This document shows, in pieces, positions 35,617-44,710 of a stretch of DNA of 64,000 nucleotides. This stretch comes from JACMLX01 sp040384325 (lineage in GTDB: Bacteria; Gemmatimonadota; Gemmatimonadetes; Gemmatimonadales; Gemmatimonadaceae): the NCBI GenBank assembly GCA_040384325.1, contig JAZKJL010000001.1, positions 682,001-746,000 of the forward strand. The letters run 5' to 3'. The position numbers and the translations under genes are program-made. The notes under the pieces are model-generated. The model made no database searches. It was not told where the DNA came from and worked only from the letters and a program-made list of their open reading frames with translations. Positions within the stretch are counted from its first letter, which is position 1, and every line of letters begins with the position of its first letter.

Positions 35617-35960
35617 CACTCACCGACACGACGACCGATACACAGCCAACCGGAGACGCGACGACACCGGAATGGCAACTGCGGCTGTACGTCGCCGGGC
35701 AGACTGCGCGATCGCGCGCCGCCATCACCAACCTGCGGCAGATCTGCGAGACGCACCTGGTAGGCCGTTACTCGCTGGAAGTGGTGGACTTGCTGGTGAC
35801 GCCGCGGCTGGCGGCCGGTGACCAGATCCTCGCGGTGCCGACGCTGGTGCGGAAGCTCCCGGCACCACTGAAGAAGATCATCGGTGACCTGTCGGACAAG
35901 GAACGCGTACTGGTCGGGCTCGATATCCAGGAGCTTCCGCGGAGAGTGGATGATCAGTGA
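35613..35960 (+). CDS. kaiB: KaiB-like protein 1
   Basis: A 115-residue thioredoxin-like KaiB. After a Thr/Asp-rich N-terminus of about 20 residues, the core reads LRLYVAGQTARS, AVPTLVRKLP and IGDLSDKERVLVGLDIQ, close to cyanobacterial KaiB (LYVAG, ATPTL, IGDLSDREKVLIGLD). KaiB switches fold and binds the KaiC CI ring in the clock cycle. The same action here is inferred. It overlaps kaiC by four bases and the second kaiB by eleven. Confidence 0.88.
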   Translation: MTLTDTTTDTQPTGDATTPEWQLRLYVAGQTARSRAAITNLRQICETHLVGRYSLEVVDLLVTPRLAAGDQILAVPTLVRKLPAPLKKIIGDLSDKERVLVGLDIQELPRRVDDQ

Positions 35961-36315
35961 CGCTGGCAGCGGCCCACCCGACGCAGGGCTCGGCGACGAT
36001 GGTCGCTTCCTGTTCCGACTCTGCATCACCGGGCCGACACCGCGCTCGGCGCGCGCCATCGTCAACATCCGGCGGCTCTGTGACGAGCACCTGGCCGGCG
36101 TGTACGACCTCGAGATCGTGGACATCTCGCTCGACCCCGCAGCGGCTGTCTCGAACAACATCATCGCGGTCCCGACGTTGATCAAACGGCGCCCGTTGCC
36201 GGAACAGCGCTTCATCGGCGACCTGTCGGAGACCGATCGCCTGCTGCGTGGGCTGGACGTGGTCGCGCTGCCGCCGATAACGCCGAGGACCGTGCCAGAT
36301 GCCCGCACCGACTGA
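35950..36315 (+). CDS. KaiB-like protein 2 (divergent paralogue)
   Basis: A 121-residue KaiB-fold protein, clearly related to the gene before it (RLCITGPTPRS, IAVPTLIKRRP, IGDLSETDRLLRGLDVV) but with many substitutions: LYVAG becomes LCITG, and the residues following AVPTL differ. Its N-terminus is Gly/Asp-rich and its C-terminus extends into a Pro/Thr tail. ATG 35950 follows GGAGAG at a suitable distance. It overlaps the kinase gene by 17 bases. It may compete with or replace KaiB1 on KaiC, or contact the kinase; this is open. Confidence 0.85.
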   Translation: MISDAGSGPPDAGLGDDGRFLFRLCITGPTPRSARAIVNIRRLCDEHLAGVYDLEIVDISLDPAAAVSNNIIAVPTLIKRRPLPEQRFIGDLSETDRLLRGLDVVALPPITPRTVPDARTD

Positions 36316-38008
36316 CGGCGCGCCGAACGGCGATGCGCTGCTCCGCTTGCGCGACAAGTACGCGGAGCTGCAGCTGCGCCTCGACGAGGCGGAAGACACG
36401 CTGCGTGCGTTGCGCGCAGGCGAGGCAGACGCCATCGTGGTCGGTGACGTGCTCTATACGCTCGAGAGTGCGGACGCCGCGTCGAATCGTTTCCGCGGCG
36501 ACGTGCTGTCGCAGATGTCGGAGCCGGTGGTGGCGACCGATGCCGACGATCACATCACGTACGTGAACATGGCGGCGCAGTCGCTGTACGGGCCGGAAGC
36601 ATCCACGGTGCTCGGTCGGCCGCTGCGGTCCCTCTATCGTGTGCCGTCCGCGGCGGCGGAAACCGGCGCGCGCGCCGCCGCCATCAGTGGCGTGTCGTGG
36701 CGCGGACCGTCAGTACACGAGCGGCTCGATGGCAGCGTGGTGCACGTCGAGGTCGCGATCAGCCCACTGCGCGACGCCGGTGGCACGCACTACGGCACGC
36801 TGGCCGTGATGCGCGACGTCTCCGATCGTCGCCGCGCCGAGGCGCTGGCGCGTGAACGGGAGCTCGAGGCTCGCTCGGCAGCGGAAGCGTTGCGACAGGC
36901 CGACCGCCGGAAGGACGAGTTCCTCGCCACACTCGCGCATGAGCTGCGCAACCCGATGGCGCCGATCACCGCGTCGCTCGCGATCATGAAGTTGTCGAGC
37001 AACCCGCAGGATCACGCCAGTGCGCAGAATGTCATCGAGCGGCAGGTGACGCAGCTGGTGCACCTCGTCGACGACTTGCTGGACGTGGGGCGCATCAGCC
37101 AGGGCAAGCTGGAGCTGCGTCGCAAGCCGCTGGACCTCAACGCGGCGATTCAGGCGGCGGTGGAATCCACGCGCCCATTGCTCGATCGCCGCCGACACGC
37201 GCTGTCGCTGTCACTGGCCGAGCCACCGCTGCGGGTGGACGGCGACCTGACGCGGTTGACGCAGGTGTTCGCGAACGTGCTCGACAACGCGGTGAAGTAC
37301 ACACCGGAAGGCGGGCGCATCTCGCTGCATGCCAGTGTCGCGGGCAACGACGCGGTGGTGACGATCCGCGACAATGGCATCGGCGTCAGCGAAGCGATGA
37401 TGCCCGAGATCTTCACCATGTTCTCGCAGGTGCGCGAGATGGCGAGCGCCAGGCAGACCGGCCTCGGGATCGGCCTCGCGCTGGTGAAGCGCCTGGTGGA
37501 GCTGCACGGTGGCAGCGTGGTGGCTCGCAGCGAGGGAAGCGGGTTGGGTCTGGAGGTGGCGATCACGCTGCCGCTGCTGGCCGCCACGGAGGCCGTCATC
37601 GCCGACCCGGACATCGACGCGGCGCGGCCACAGACGGGCCGCCGCGGGCTGCGGGTGATGGTCGCCGACGACAACGAGGACTGCACGTCGAGCCTGGCGG
37701 CCATGCTGCAGCTGATGGGCTGCCAGACGGTGACCGCGCTGAACGGCGAGGAGGCGGTGGCGATGGCAGCGGAGTTCCAGCCGGACCTGGCGGTGCTCGA
37801 CATCGGCATGCCGCGACTGGACGGTCATGCGGCCGCGCGGAAGATTCGCGCCGCCCGGCAGCAGGAGATCACGCTGGTGGCCCTGACCGGCTGGGGCCAG
37901 CCGGCGGACCGCAGTCGGAGTGCCGCGGCGGGCTTCGACCACCACTGGGTGAAGCCGGTGGATCCAGCGGCACTGGAAGCGCTGCTGAACAGCATCTCGA
38001 CGCCCTGA
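36299..38008 (+). CDS. PAS-domain hybrid histidine kinase with C-terminal receiver
   Basis: A 569-residue soluble sensor kinase. Order: coiled coil (about 10-40), PAS domain (about 65-185: MSEPVVATDADDHITYVN), HisKA with the phospho-acceptor His214 (LAHELRNPMAPI), HATPase_c (DNAVKYTPEGG, IRDNGIGV, TGLGIGLALV) and a receiver domain with phospho-acceptor Asp501 (LAVLDIGMPRLDG). No membrane segment is seen. Co-translation with kaiB2 suggests it reads the Kai state, like SasA or CikA in cyanobacteria, but it lacks the KaiB-like sensor domain of SasA. No DNA-binding response regulator is adjacent, so the output target is unknown. Confidence 0.92.
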   Translation: MPAPTDGAPNGDALLRLRDKYAELQLRLDEAEDTLRALRAGEADAIVVGDVLYTLESADAASNRFRGDVLSQMSEPVVATDADDHITYVNMAAQSLYGPEASTVLGRPLRSLYRVPSAAAETGARAAAISGVSWRGPSVHERLDGSVVHVEVAISPLRDAGGTHYGTLAVMRDVSDRRRAEALARERELEARSAAEALRQADRRKDEFLATLAHELRNPMAPITASLAIMKLSSNPQDHASAQNVIERQVTQLVHLVDDLLDVGRISQGKLELRRKPLDLNAAIQAAVESTRPLLDRRRHALSLSLAEPPLRVDGDLTRLTQVFANVLDNAVKYTPEGGRISLHASVAGNDAVVTIRDNGIGVSEAMMPEIFTMFSQVREMASARQTGLGIGLALVKRLVELHGGSVVARSEGSGLGLEVAITLPLLAATEAVIADPDIDAARPQTGRRGLRVMVADDNEDCTSSLAAMLQLMGCQTVTALNGEEAVAMAAEFQPDLAVLDIGMPRLDGHAAARKIRAARQQEITLVALTGWGQPADRSRSAAAGFDHHWVKPVDPAALEALLNSISTP

Positions 38009-38046
38009 GGCGTCAGCGCGGTTCGGCCGTACCGTCTCCTCCCCAA

Positions 38047-38073
38047 GCGCACCCGTTTCGCATATCGGTGCGC
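38047..38073. terminator. Hairpin between the kinase gene and ptsN
   Basis: A perfect 7-bp stem (GCGCACC / GGTGCGC) with a 13-base loop, overlapped by an alternative CACCCG / CGGGTG stem. It lies between convergent genes. There is no T-tract, so the function is uncertain. Confidence 0.3.
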
Positions 38074-38092
38074 GGGTGTCTTGTCGCTGAAC

Positions 38093-38545
38093 TCAGAGTT
38101 CCTTGTCGGCCAGCAAGCTCATGAAGTCGGCAGCAGACGTCAGGGCCGAGAGTTTCTCCGGGACGTCCGGTTCCTTGCCGAACTGCGCGATCTTGCCCAG
38201 CACCGGCAGGTACTGGTTGGAGACCTCGAGCGGCGGGGCCACGATCAGGAAGAAGAAGTGGACCGGCTTGTCGTCCATCGCCTTGAAATCCACGCCCGCC
38301 GGCTTCCGGCCGAACGCTACCCGCAGCTTGTTGACCACCAGCGATCGGCAGTGGGGGATCGCGATGCCGCGACCGATGCCGGTGGAGCCGAGGTTCTCGC
38401 GCCGCTTCAGCATCTTGAACAGCATCCCGTCGGACTTCTCGTCGAGCTTGAGCAGCCCGATCAGTTCCCGGAGGATGTCGTCCTTGGTGTTCCCCTGCAG
38501 GTCGAGCTGTACCGCATCGAGGGAAAAAAACTCGCGCAATTCCAT
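38093..38545 (-). CDS. ptsN: PTS EIIA-type nitrogen-regulatory protein
   Basis: A 150-residue EIIA-Ntr/fructose-type phosphocarrier. The phospho-accepting His65 lies in GIGRGIAIPHCRSL; VHFFFLIVAPPLEV and HLPVLGKIA-like text (QYLPVLGKIAQF) complete the domain. I chose ATG 38545 because AAGGA lies just upstream; an ATG eight codons earlier lacks such a site. No other PTS gene is in the window, so a regulatory role is more likely than sugar uptake. It is divergent from dusB. Confidence 0.88.
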   Translation of the reverse strand: MELREFFSLDAVQLDLQGNTKDDILRELIGLLKLDEKSDGMLFKMLKRRENLGSTGIGRGIAIPHCRSLVVNKLRVAFGRKPAGVDFKAMDDKPVHFFFLIVAPPLEVSNQYLPVLGKIAQFGKEPDVPEKLSALTSAADFMSLLADKEL

Positions 38546-38666
38546 CGGGTTCCTTGAGCCGGCCGTCATCGGCGGATCGTGTCATGCAGGTGGCGGGGGA
38601 CCGTGGCGGCCCGGGGCGAACTGGCGAACCTACCCCTCGGCCAGAGGGGTGTCAAACATCAGAAAC

Positions 38667-38695
38667 TGCGCCGGATCACCAGTCGGCGATATCTT
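38667..38695 (+). promoter_or_regulatory. Candidate dusB promoter with start at the ATG
   Basis: TATCTT at 38690-38695 ends six bases before the dusB ATG. At 17 bases upstream lies only a weak -35 (TGCGCC). If used, the transcript would be leaderless, and no Shine-Dalgarno sequence is visible before the ATG. Confidence 0.3.
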
Positions 38696-38701
38696 CCGAC
38701 G

Positions 38702-39742
38702 ATGGAATTTCCGTATCCCGTAGGCCATCAGGTCCCGCTGTACCTCGCCCCGATGGCGGGGGTCTCCGAGTCGCCGTTCCGTCGCCTCTGCCGCACTCAT
38801 GGGGCGGACGTGGTGGTGACGGAGTTCCTGTCGGCGGAGGGGATCCGGCGCGAGAACGAGGCCACCATCGCCAAGCTGCGGTTCCTGCCCGAGGAGCACC
38901 CGATCGGGGTCCAGATCTTCGGCGCCGACCCGGTGGCGATGGGCGAAGCGGCGGCGCTGGTCACGGACGTGTTCCTGCCGGATTTCGTGGACATCAACTT
39001 CGGCTGCCCGGTGAAGAAGGTGGTGAAGCGAAATGGCGGTTCCGGCTGCCTCCGCGATCTCGACCTGGTGCAGACGGTGATCCGCTCGGTGGCCCGCAGC
39101 ACGCACCTGCCGGTGACGGTGAAGATCCGCAGCGGCTGGAACGAGGAGATGCGTGACCCGGTGACGATCGCGCTCCGTTGCCAGGACGCCGGCGCCCGCG
39201 TGCTGGCCATCCATCCGCGCACACGCACGCAGATGTACACGGGGCACGCGCACTGGGACGAGATCGCGGCGGTGAAGGCGGCGCTGTCGATTCCGGTGAT
39301 CGGCAACGGCGACATCAAGACCGCGCAGGATGCGTACCGCATGCGTATCGAGACCGGGTGCGATGCAGTCATGATCGCGCGCGGTTCCTTCGGACAGCCG
39401 TGGATCTTCGACCAGGCGCGCGCGTTGCTGGAGGGCCGGACGCCACCGCCCGCGCCGCCGGTGGAGGAGCGTTTTGCGATCGCCATCCGCCATGCGCGGA
39501 TGGCGGATGTGTACGAGGCCGATCGGCGCGGTGCCGCGATCGAGTTCCGCAAGCACCTCGGGTGGTATTGCAAGGGACTGCCGGGATCGGCCAAGTTGCG
39601 TGAGCGCCTGCACCAGGTGGACTCGCTTGGGCAGGTGGAAGACATCTTCGGCGATTACCTCGCCAACCGTCAGCGCTATCTGGAGACGACGGTGGCCGAG
39701 CCGGACGATGCAGCACTGCAGAGCGTGCCCGACGACGGGTGA
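38702..39742 (+). CDS. dusB: tRNA-dihydrouridine synthase
   Basis: FMN enzyme reducing uridines in tRNA. The 346-residue protein begins LYLAPMAGVSESPFRRL (FMN loop). It has the active-site cysteine in INFGCPVKKVVKRNGGSG, the VTVKIRSGW and AIHPRTRTQMYTG stretches and the FMN phosphate site VIGNGDI and MIARGSFGQPWIF. It matches the DusB-like group in bacteria without certainty about which position it modifies. The start at 38702 is where homology begins; the reading frame extends further upstream without homology. Confidence 0.93.
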   Translation: MEFPYPVGHQVPLYLAPMAGVSESPFRRLCRTHGADVVVTEFLSAEGIRRENEATIAKLRFLPEEHPIGVQIFGADPVAMGEAAALVTDVFLPDFVDINFGCPVKKVVKRNGGSGCLRDLDLVQTVIRSVARSTHLPVTVKIRSGWNEEMRDPVTIALRCQDAGARVLAIHPRTRTQMYTGHAHWDEIAAVKAALSIPVIGNGDIKTAQDAYRMRIETGCDAVMIARGSFGQPWIFDQARALLEGRTPPPAPPVEERFAIAIRHARMADVYEADRRGAAIEFRKHLGWYCKGLPGSAKLRERLHQVDSLGQVEDIFGDYLANRQRYLETTVAEPDDAALQSVPDDG

Positions 39743-39938
39743 CGCGCACCGGGACGTCGCCGCGTGGCGCTGTCCCGTGTCAATCGTCCTTCGGTGTATC
39801 ACGCGAGCGTACCACGACGGTCCGCGGACCAGTCTTGGTGCGCTCTCATGAGATGGTGTCAGCGGCCTGCGTTTCGGGCCGTGCGATTCGTCTCGTCGTC
39901 ATGCCGTCGCCGCTCGCCCGTCGCTCATCATCGCACCC

Positions 39939-42032
39939 GTGACACAACCTCCTGCACGATCCCCGCTCAAGTACGCTGCGCTGGCCGCGCCGTGGCTCGT
40001 CGCCTCGGTGGTATCCAGCCGGCTGGCCGGTGTGACCCTCACCACATCGCAACAGGTGGCCGCCGCCGCCGTGGTGGCGATGATGTGGGTGCTGATCGTG
40101 GCCGGTGCCGCGCTGCTGATGCGACCAAACAACACTGACTCACGTCGTCGCGCGGTGGGTTACACGGCAGGGCTGGCGGCGCCGTTCGCCGCCGTGCTCG
40201 CGGTGCAGACATCGGGTGTGCATTCAGTGGCCTTCGTGGCCGCCTGCGTGTGTGCACTGGGCGTGACGGTGGCCGCAGGCTGGCGCGGCGTCGGCATCGG
40301 CGCGGTCGGCGTGCTGCTGGTCAGCGTTGGTGCACCGATGGCGGCTGGTCACGCGCCGCCGGCGTCCGACATCGCCTATGGCGTGGCCGTGCTGCTGACG
40401 GTCACCGTGCTGCCGGTCGCGTACATCATGCGATCGCTCGAACGCGGCACGATGCGCACGCTCTCGGAGTTGCCGGCGTTCGCGGCGGGACCAGCCGAAC
40501 TGGCGCTCGAGTTTCCGAACGCCACGCTCGAGCCGCGCAGCGCAGCGGAGTCGGATGCAGTGGAGTCGCGCACGCACGGCGAGGCGATCGCGCGATACCT
40601 GCGACAGGTGCGCGACACGCTCGGCGTGACGGATGCCGTCTACTGGCGTTCCACGCGTGCCGACGGCGTGCTGGCGCCGGTGGCCTGGGCCAGCGATGCA
40701 CCGGATCAATGGACCGGCGCACACCATGCACTCGGCACCGAGTTGATGACAGTGCAGAGCGCATCGCGGGTCGCGCTCTTCAATCGTCCTGACGACGGCA
40801 TGCTGGCAGCGGTCGCCGTGCCCGGCCCGACGAATGGCAGCGGCGTGCTGTCGCTGCACGCCAGCAGGCTCGAAGTGTCGCACGGCGTGCTGGCACGCTG
40901 GCTGCCGCGATTTGCCGACAACCTCGGCATGCTCGCGCAGCTGCTCGAGACGCAGGCGGAACACAGCCGCCAGAACCGGCAGGCGCAGGCGTTGCTGCAG
41001 GCATCGCAGACCTTCCAGCAGCAGCGCACCATCGACACGCTCGGCCAGTCCATCTGCGACTCCGCGCTGACGGTGACCGGTGCCTCGCGTGCCGCGCTGG
41101 TGCGCTGGTATCCGGAAACGTCCACCGGCGTGATCCAGAGCGTGACCTCGGGTCATCACCTCGCGCGCGGCGCGGCGGTGTCGGCCGAGTCGCTGGTGGG
41201 GCAGCTCTGCAGCGCCGGATTGCCGCAGGTGTGGGAAGATGCGCAGCTGATCGAGCAGGTGACGCCGGTGTACAGCGCCGGCGTGCCGGTGATTCGCCTC
41301 GGCAGCTTGAGCGTGGTGCCGCTGAAGCAGGGCGGGGCGGTGACCGGTGCGATCGTGGTCGAGAGCGAGACGGTGGGCGGCGTGCTGCTGCGCGACGTGC
41401 GCAACGTGCGGCTGCTGGGCGCGGTGGCATCGGTGTCGCTGGAGACGGTCTGGCAGATCGAGGAAGCGACGCGGCGCGCACGCACCGATGCACTCACCGG
41501 TCTCGCCAACCGTCGCTCGTTCGACGAAGCGCTGACACGCGCCATCGCCGAGGCGGACCGGTTCGGGCACAACGTCGGCCTGGTGATCTGCGACGTGGAC
41601 AACTTCAAGCGCGTGAACGACCTGTACGGGCATGAGGTGGGCGATCACGTGCTGCGCTCGATCGCAGCCACGCTGAGCACCGGTGTGCGCGGCGTGGACC
41701 TGGTCGCTCGCTACGGCGGCGAGGAGCTGGTGATGCTGCTCGGCAAGGCCGACGTGTCGATGGCGTGGGAGGTGGCCGAGCGGATGCGGTCGGCGATCGA
41801 GGCCAAGACGATCGGCGTCGGGGAGCACCTGGTGCACGTCACGGCATCGTTCGGCGTGGCCTCCTATCCGGAAGCCGCCCGCCTCGGCGACGAGCTGTTC
41901 CCGGCCGCCGACAAGGCGCTGTACGCCGCCAAGCGCGAGGGTCGCAACTGCGTGCGCTTCGCGCGGCCGCTGGGTGCGGAACAGGCCAATGAGGGTGAGG
42001 GTATTCCCGAGGACGGCGAAGGGGAGTTCTAG
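39939..42032 (+). CDS. Membrane-bound GAF-GGDEF diguanylate cyclase
   Basis: A 697-residue protein predicted to make cyclic di-GMP. The first ~170 residues hold about five or six membrane segments. A long middle part (about 190-510) is consistent with one or two GAF-like sensor domains. The C-terminal GGDEF domain (about 525-680) has DALTGLANRRSFDEAL, CDVDNFKRVND and the active site GGEEL at residues 593-597. RGVD lies five residues before it and matches the RxxD inhibitory site, so product feedback is likely. The GTG start at 39939 lacks a clear ribosome site. It ends 40 bases before ssrA. Confidence 0.9.
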   Translation: MTQPPARSPLKYAALAAPWLVASVVSSRLAGVTLTTSQQVAAAAVVAMMWVLIVAGAALLMRPNNTDSRRRAVGYTAGLAAPFAAVLAVQTSGVHSVAFVAACVCALGVTVAAGWRGVGIGAVGVLLVSVGAPMAAGHAPPASDIAYGVAVLLTVTVLPVAYIMRSLERGTMRTLSELPAFAAGPAELALEFPNATLEPRSAAESDAVESRTHGEAIARYLRQVRDTLGVTDAVYWRSTRADGVLAPVAWASDAPDQWTGAHHALGTELMTVQSASRVALFNRPDDGMLAAVAVPGPTNGSGVLSLHASRLEVSHGVLARWLPRFADNLGMLAQLLETQAEHSRQNRQAQALLQASQTFQQQRTIDTLGQSICDSALTVTGASRAALVRWYPETSTGVIQSVTSGHHLARGAAVSAESLVGQLCSAGLPQVWEDAQLIEQVTPVYSAGVPVIRLGSLSVVPLKQGGAVTGAIVVESETVGGVLLRDVRNVRLLGAVASVSLETVWQIEEATRRARTDALTGLANRRSFDEALTRAIAEADRFGHNVGLVICDVDNFKRVNDLYGHEVGDHVLRSIAATLSTGVRGVDLVARYGGEELVMLLGKADVSMAWEVAERMRSAIEAKTIGVGEHLVHVTASFGVASYPEAARLGDELFPAADKALYAAKREGRNCVRFARPLGAEQANEGEGIPEDGEGEF

Positions 42033-42072
42033 GCCTGCACGACGGGGGTACCTTCGCTAGCTTTACCATGTC

Positions 42073-42429
<357 letters not shown>

Positions 42430-42442
42430 TCAAGACCAGAGG

Positions 42443-42469
42443 GCCCAGCTGAGCATCGGCTGGGCTTTC
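42443..42469 (+). terminator. Terminator of ssrA
   Basis: A 10-bp stem (GCCCAGCTGA / TCGGCTGGGC, one T-G pair) with a 3-base GCA loop, followed by TTTCT, starting 14 bases after the tmRNA end. Confidence 0.7.
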
Positions 42470-42531
42470 TGCAGTGTGTGAGGACATCTTGCCGGGAACG
42501 CTGGCCACGACCGACCTGCCTGAGGACCTGG

Positions 42532-43158
42532 ATGCTGCTCGACTTCACGACCATGGATCGCCGCACGGCGTACTTCTGGATGGCGTCCACCATCGCGCCG
42601 CGACCGGTGGCGTGGGTCTCGTCGCTGTCGGCGGCGGGCATCGCCAACCTGGCGCCGTTCAGCTTCTTCCAGATGATCACGCCCAGCCCGCCGACGCTGA
42701 TGATCTGCCCGCAGCACAATGGCGATGGATCGCTCAAGGACACCGCGCGCAACATCCGCGAGACCGGCGAATTCGTCGTCAGCCTGGTGTCGTACCCGAT
42801 GGTGCAGCAGATGAACGCGACCAGCTTTGCGTTCGACCAGGGCACCAGCGAGTTCGAGTCAGTGGGCATCACATCGGCACCGTCACATGCGGTGACGCCG
42901 GCGCGTGTGGCCGGTTCGCCGATGAGCTTCGAGTGCCGCCTCTCCTCGTTCGTGCTGCATCCGGCGGAGTCACCGACCTGTGCCATCATCCTCGGTGAGG
43001 TGGTGGCAGCACACGCAGACGAATCGATCGTCGGTGCCGACGGCATCATCGACCCGCTGGCGCTGGACCTGGTGTCGCGCATGGGCGCCGACTGGTATGG
43101 ACGCACCAACTCGCCGGAGAACTTCGCCCTGAAGCGGCCGGTGGGATGGGCGCGATGA
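42532..43158 (+). CDS. Flavin reductase-like (FMN-binding split-barrel) protein
   Basis: A 208-residue protein of the flavin reductase/DIM6-NTAB family. Evidence is STIAPRPVAWVSSLSAAGIANLAPFSFFQM (read as overlapping motifs RPVAWVSS and NLAPFSFF) and the phosphate-binding region near TARNIRETGEFVVSLV. Relatives bind FMN and serve as reductases or flavoprotein oxygenase partners; the substrate is unknown. ATG 42532 is preceded by GAGGA at five bases. It overlaps the next gene by four bases. Confidence 0.82.
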   Translation: MLLDFTTMDRRTAYFWMASTIAPRPVAWVSSLSAAGIANLAPFSFFQMITPSPPTLMICPQHNGDGSLKDTARNIRETGEFVVSLVSYPMVQQMNATSFAFDQGTSEFESVGITSAPSHAVTPARVAGSPMSFECRLSSFVLHPAESPTCAIILGEVVAAHADESIVGADGIIDPLALDLVSRMGADWYGRTNSPENFALKRPVGWAR

Positions 43159-43910
43159 CGAAGCGTGCTGCCGCCAAGGCGGTCATCACCGACGGTGACT
43201 TCACCGGCTTCCCGCCGGCGGCGTTCACGTTCCTCACGGACCTGGCGTCGCACAACGAGCGTGAGTGGTTCGAGGCGCGTCGCAGCACCTACGAAGGCGC
43301 GCTGCGCGAGCCGATGAAGGCATTGATCGAGGAGATGGATGCGCGGCTGGCGACCATCGCGCCCGAGATCACGGGCACGGTGAAGGGCAGCATGTTCCGC
43401 ATCCATCGTGACATCCGCTTCAGCAAGAACAAGGCGCCGTACAAGACCAACGCCGCCTGCTGGTTCTTTCACCGCGACTCGAAGGGCAACGTGGGCCAGG
43501 ATGCCGTGCACGGCGGCGCCGGGATGTACTTCCACCTCGAACCGCGGGCCTGTTTCGCGGGAGGTGGGGTCTGGATGCCACCCTCACCGGTGCTGAAGCG
43601 CGTGCGTGCCGCGCTCGCCGTCGGCCACGAGGAATTCGTGTCGATCGTCACGGCGCGTGGCTTCCGCAAGTTGTTCGGCGACCTCTCCACCGAGGCGATG
43701 CTGAAGCGCCTGCCGCGTGGCGTCGATGCCGATCACCCCGCGGCCGACTGGCTGCGCTACCAGAGCTTCACCGCCGGCTGTGCCGTGACGCAGCGCGAGG
43801 TGACCAGCGCCGCGCTCCCTGATCGCCTGGAAGAGATCTATCGCACCATCACTCCGCTCGTCCGCTGGCTGAACACCGCCATGGGCTTTCGGCCGCACAG
43901 CTCACGCTGA
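43155..43910 (+). CDS. DUF2461 protein (TIGR02453 family)
   Basis: A 251-residue protein of a widespread family without assigned function. Signature parts are FLTDLASHNEREWFEARR near the start, the MFRIHRDIRFSKNKAPYKTN motif, and GAGMYFHLEPRACFAGGGVW. It is predicted cytoplasmic. I prefer ATG 43155, which overlaps the previous stop (ATGA); another ATG at 43146 would add three residues. Confidence 0.85.
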   Translation: MTKRAAAKAVITDGDFTGFPPAAFTFLTDLASHNEREWFEARRSTYEGALREPMKALIEEMDARLATIAPEITGTVKGSMFRIHRDIRFSKNKAPYKTNAACWFFHRDSKGNVGQDAVHGGAGMYFHLEPRACFAGGGVWMPPSPVLKRVRAALAVGHEEFVSIVTARGFRKLFGDLSTEAMLKRLPRGVDADHPAADWLRYQSFTAGCAVTQREVTSAALPDRLEEIYRTITPLVRWLNTAMGFRPHSSR

Positions 43911-43926
43911 CCGCAGGACGCATCAC

Positions 43927-44697
43927 ATGTCACAGTTCGCAGGACGCGCCGCGTTGGTGACCGGTGCCGCATCGGGTATCGGCTCGGCATGCGCACAGGC
44001 ACTCGCGACCGAGGGGGCCACCGTCTGGTGCACCGACCTGACTGCCGATGGCGCGGCCGAGACGGCACGCCGTGTGCGCGCCGCCGGTGGCCAGGCCGAG
44101 GCGCTGGCGCTGGACGTGACGGACGAGGCGTCGTGGGAGGCGGCGATGACGGCGGTGGGTCCGATCGACCTCCTCGTGCATGCCGCCGGCATCAGCGCGG
44201 CATCACCGATCACGGAGATGTCGTTCGCCGACTGGAAGCGCGTGCACGCCGTGAACCTCGACGGCAGCTTCTTGGCGATGAAGTACGGTGTGCGCGCGCT
44301 GCGCGAGCGCGGCGGCAGCATCACGGCGATCGCGTCAGCCTCCGGTGTGCGCGCGGCACCGGGCGCCGCCGCCTATTCCTCGAGCAAGGCGGCGGTGCGC
44401 ATGCTGGCTCGCGTGGTCGCGAAGGAGTGCCTCGCCAGTGGCGCGCCGGTGCGCGTGAACACGATCTCGCCGGCCGGTGTGCGCACGCCGATGTGGAGTG
44501 CGCTGCCGTTCTTCCAGGAGATGGTGGGCCGGCTCGGTTCCGAGGATGCGGCCTATCGTGAGCTTGGCTCTGCGCCCGGCAGTTCGCGTTTCGCCTCGCC
44601 GGAAGAGATCGCGTCGGCGGTCTGTTACCTCGCCTCCGATTCGGCGGCGATGATCACCGGCACCGACCTCGTGATCGACGACGGCTACACGATCTGA
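43927..44697 (+). CDS. Short-chain dehydrogenase/reductase
   Basis: A 256-residue classical SDR oxidoreductase. The cofactor motif is ALVTGAASGIGSACAQAL (TGxxxGIG), with an Asp-Leu at the end of the second strand (CTDLT) suggesting NAD preference. The usual NNAG is HAAG here, the catalytic Ser lies in AIASASGVR, and Tyr/Lys in AYSSSKAAVRML. The C-terminus has the usual ITGTDLVIDDGYTI. The substrate cannot be inferred. Confidence 0.9.
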   Translation: MSQFAGRAALVTGAASGIGSACAQALATEGATVWCTDLTADGAAETARRVRAAGGQAEALALDVTDEASWEAAMTAVGPIDLLVHAAGISAASPITEMSFADWKRVHAVNLDGSFLAMKYGVRALRERGGSITAIASASGVRAAPGAAAYSSSKAAVRMLARVVAKECLASGAPVRVNTISPAGVRTPMWSALPFFQEMVGRLGSEDAAYRELGSAPGSSRFASPEEIASAVCYLASDSAAMITGTDLVIDDGYTI

Positions 44698-44710
44698 GCG
44701 CAATGCTCAG
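44694..44710. terminator. Palindrome between convergent SDR and alkC genes
   Basis: A perfect 6-bp stem (CTGAGC / GCTCAG) with a 5-base loop. The left arm contains the SDR stop TGA and the right arm the reverse-strand stop of the alkC-like gene. It mirrors the palindrome at 3064-3084. Confidence 0.35.
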
